DNA of 34,591 nt from contig JAGOKS010000019.1 in NCBI GenBank assembly GCA_017994425.1, positions 1 through 34,591 of the forward strand, written 5' to 3'. Position numbers and translations under genes: made by a program. The notes beneath the pieces are model-generated. The model had not been told where the DNA came from. It made no database searches and saw only the letters and a program-made list of their open reading frames with translations. Within the stretch, counting starts at the first letter, position 1; the number at the start of each line of letters is the position of its first letter. Positions 34,414 to 34,591 of this stretch are shown here, in pieces. The DNA is from Bacteroidales bacterium. GTDB taxonomy: Bacteria > Bacteroidota > Bacteroidia > Bacteroidales > WCHB1-69.

Positions 34414-34591
34414 TTTAATAGTAAAATATTTTATAATTTATTATTCAATTCGGTTTGGACAAGCTTACGCACACTGGGATATTCTTATTATGGTGTTGAA
34501 ACGGGAGCTATAGCTGTGCTTCATACATGGGGACAAACTTTAAGTTTACATCCACATATTCATTGTCTGGTTCCTGCAGCCGGAGTAGATA
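34414..34591 (+). pseudogene. IS91-family transposase, 5'-broken and cut by the window end
   Basis: The open frame reads FNSKIFYNLLFNSVWTSL, then YYGVETGAIAVLHTWGQ and LSLHPHIHCLVPAAG, the well-conserved middle of IS91/IS801-type (Y2, rolling-circle) transposases. HPHIHC is the metal-binding HxH motif of the HUH fold. The N-terminal zinc-binding part that should precede it is missing: the frame meets the IS3-type end at 34412. The C-terminal tyrosines lie beyond the window. The IS91 element was there first and was interrupted by the other element. Confidence 0.85.

Noticed and set aside
1-34591. A 34-kb composite transposon bounded by IS3-type ends
   Set aside because: The interior is core metabolism, topoisomerase and secretion genes with ordinary Bacteroidota promoters, and the two ends are in the same orientation with only one transposase start visible. 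No shared target duplication can be proven.

Overview
The window looks like chromosomal DNA of a Bacteroidota bacterium, probably an anaerobic Bacteroidales-type lineage. The base composition is AT-rich. Many genes are preceded by the Bacteroidota -7 promoter element TAnnTTTG. Several genes are specific to the phylum: the type IX secretion (T9SS) lipoprotein SprE/PorW, T9SS C-terminal sorting domains, a FISUMP protein, a DUF5686 outer-membrane protein and a TlpA-like thioredoxin. Citrate lyase genes suggest fermentative metabolism (inference). No rRNA, tRNA or CRISPR array was seen.

Layout. 1-120: the start of an IS3-family insertion sequence whose end lies against a 5'-truncated GNAT/carbon-nitrogen hydrolase gene (to 1524). 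1700-6103 (minus): a secreted M6 metalloprotease with a T9SS tail, an NlpC/P60 endopeptidase and a YitT membrane protein. 6209-7870 (plus): an M49-like zinc peptidase lipoprotein, divergent from the M6 gene with interlocked promoters. 7939-11974 (plus): a citrate-cleavage cluster made of a CitD-CitE fusion, CitF and an MFS transporter. 12026-14434 (minus): a tyrosine-rich YD-repeat protein and two paralogues of an unrecognised family.

15110-17311 (plus): a phosphate-uptake unit of a DUF47 PhoU-like protein, a PiT transporter and a small PLD-family protein, preceded by three 11-bp-phased TTACAT repeats that look like a Pho box. 17437-20235: topoisomerase IV subunit B and PurC. 20453-25462: SprE/PorW, bactofilin, AtpZ, a four-helix membrane protein and an aminotransferase. 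The first four resemble the usual run-up to a Bacteroidota ATP synthase operon, but atpB does not follow. 25631-27460: a lipoprotein and outer-membrane barrel pair, closed by a strong terminator.

27522-34244 (minus): a DUF5686 outer-membrane protein, a 470-bp intergenic region with heptamer repeats, a TlpA-like thioredoxin, a four-helix-bundle (IVP family) gene between direct repeats, a FISUMP protein and a frameshifted T9SS-tail protein containing two copies of an 18-bp palindrome. 34386-34591: a second copy of the IS3-type end, abutting a broken IS91-family transposase.

The two window ends are therefore scarred by insertion sequences, and the interior is mostly ordinary core and envelope genes. 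The least explained items are the unknown paralogue pair, the CitD-CitE fusion without visible maturation genes, the candidate Pho box, and the repeat-rich accessory block at 30-34 kb. I found no clear novel multi-gene system.
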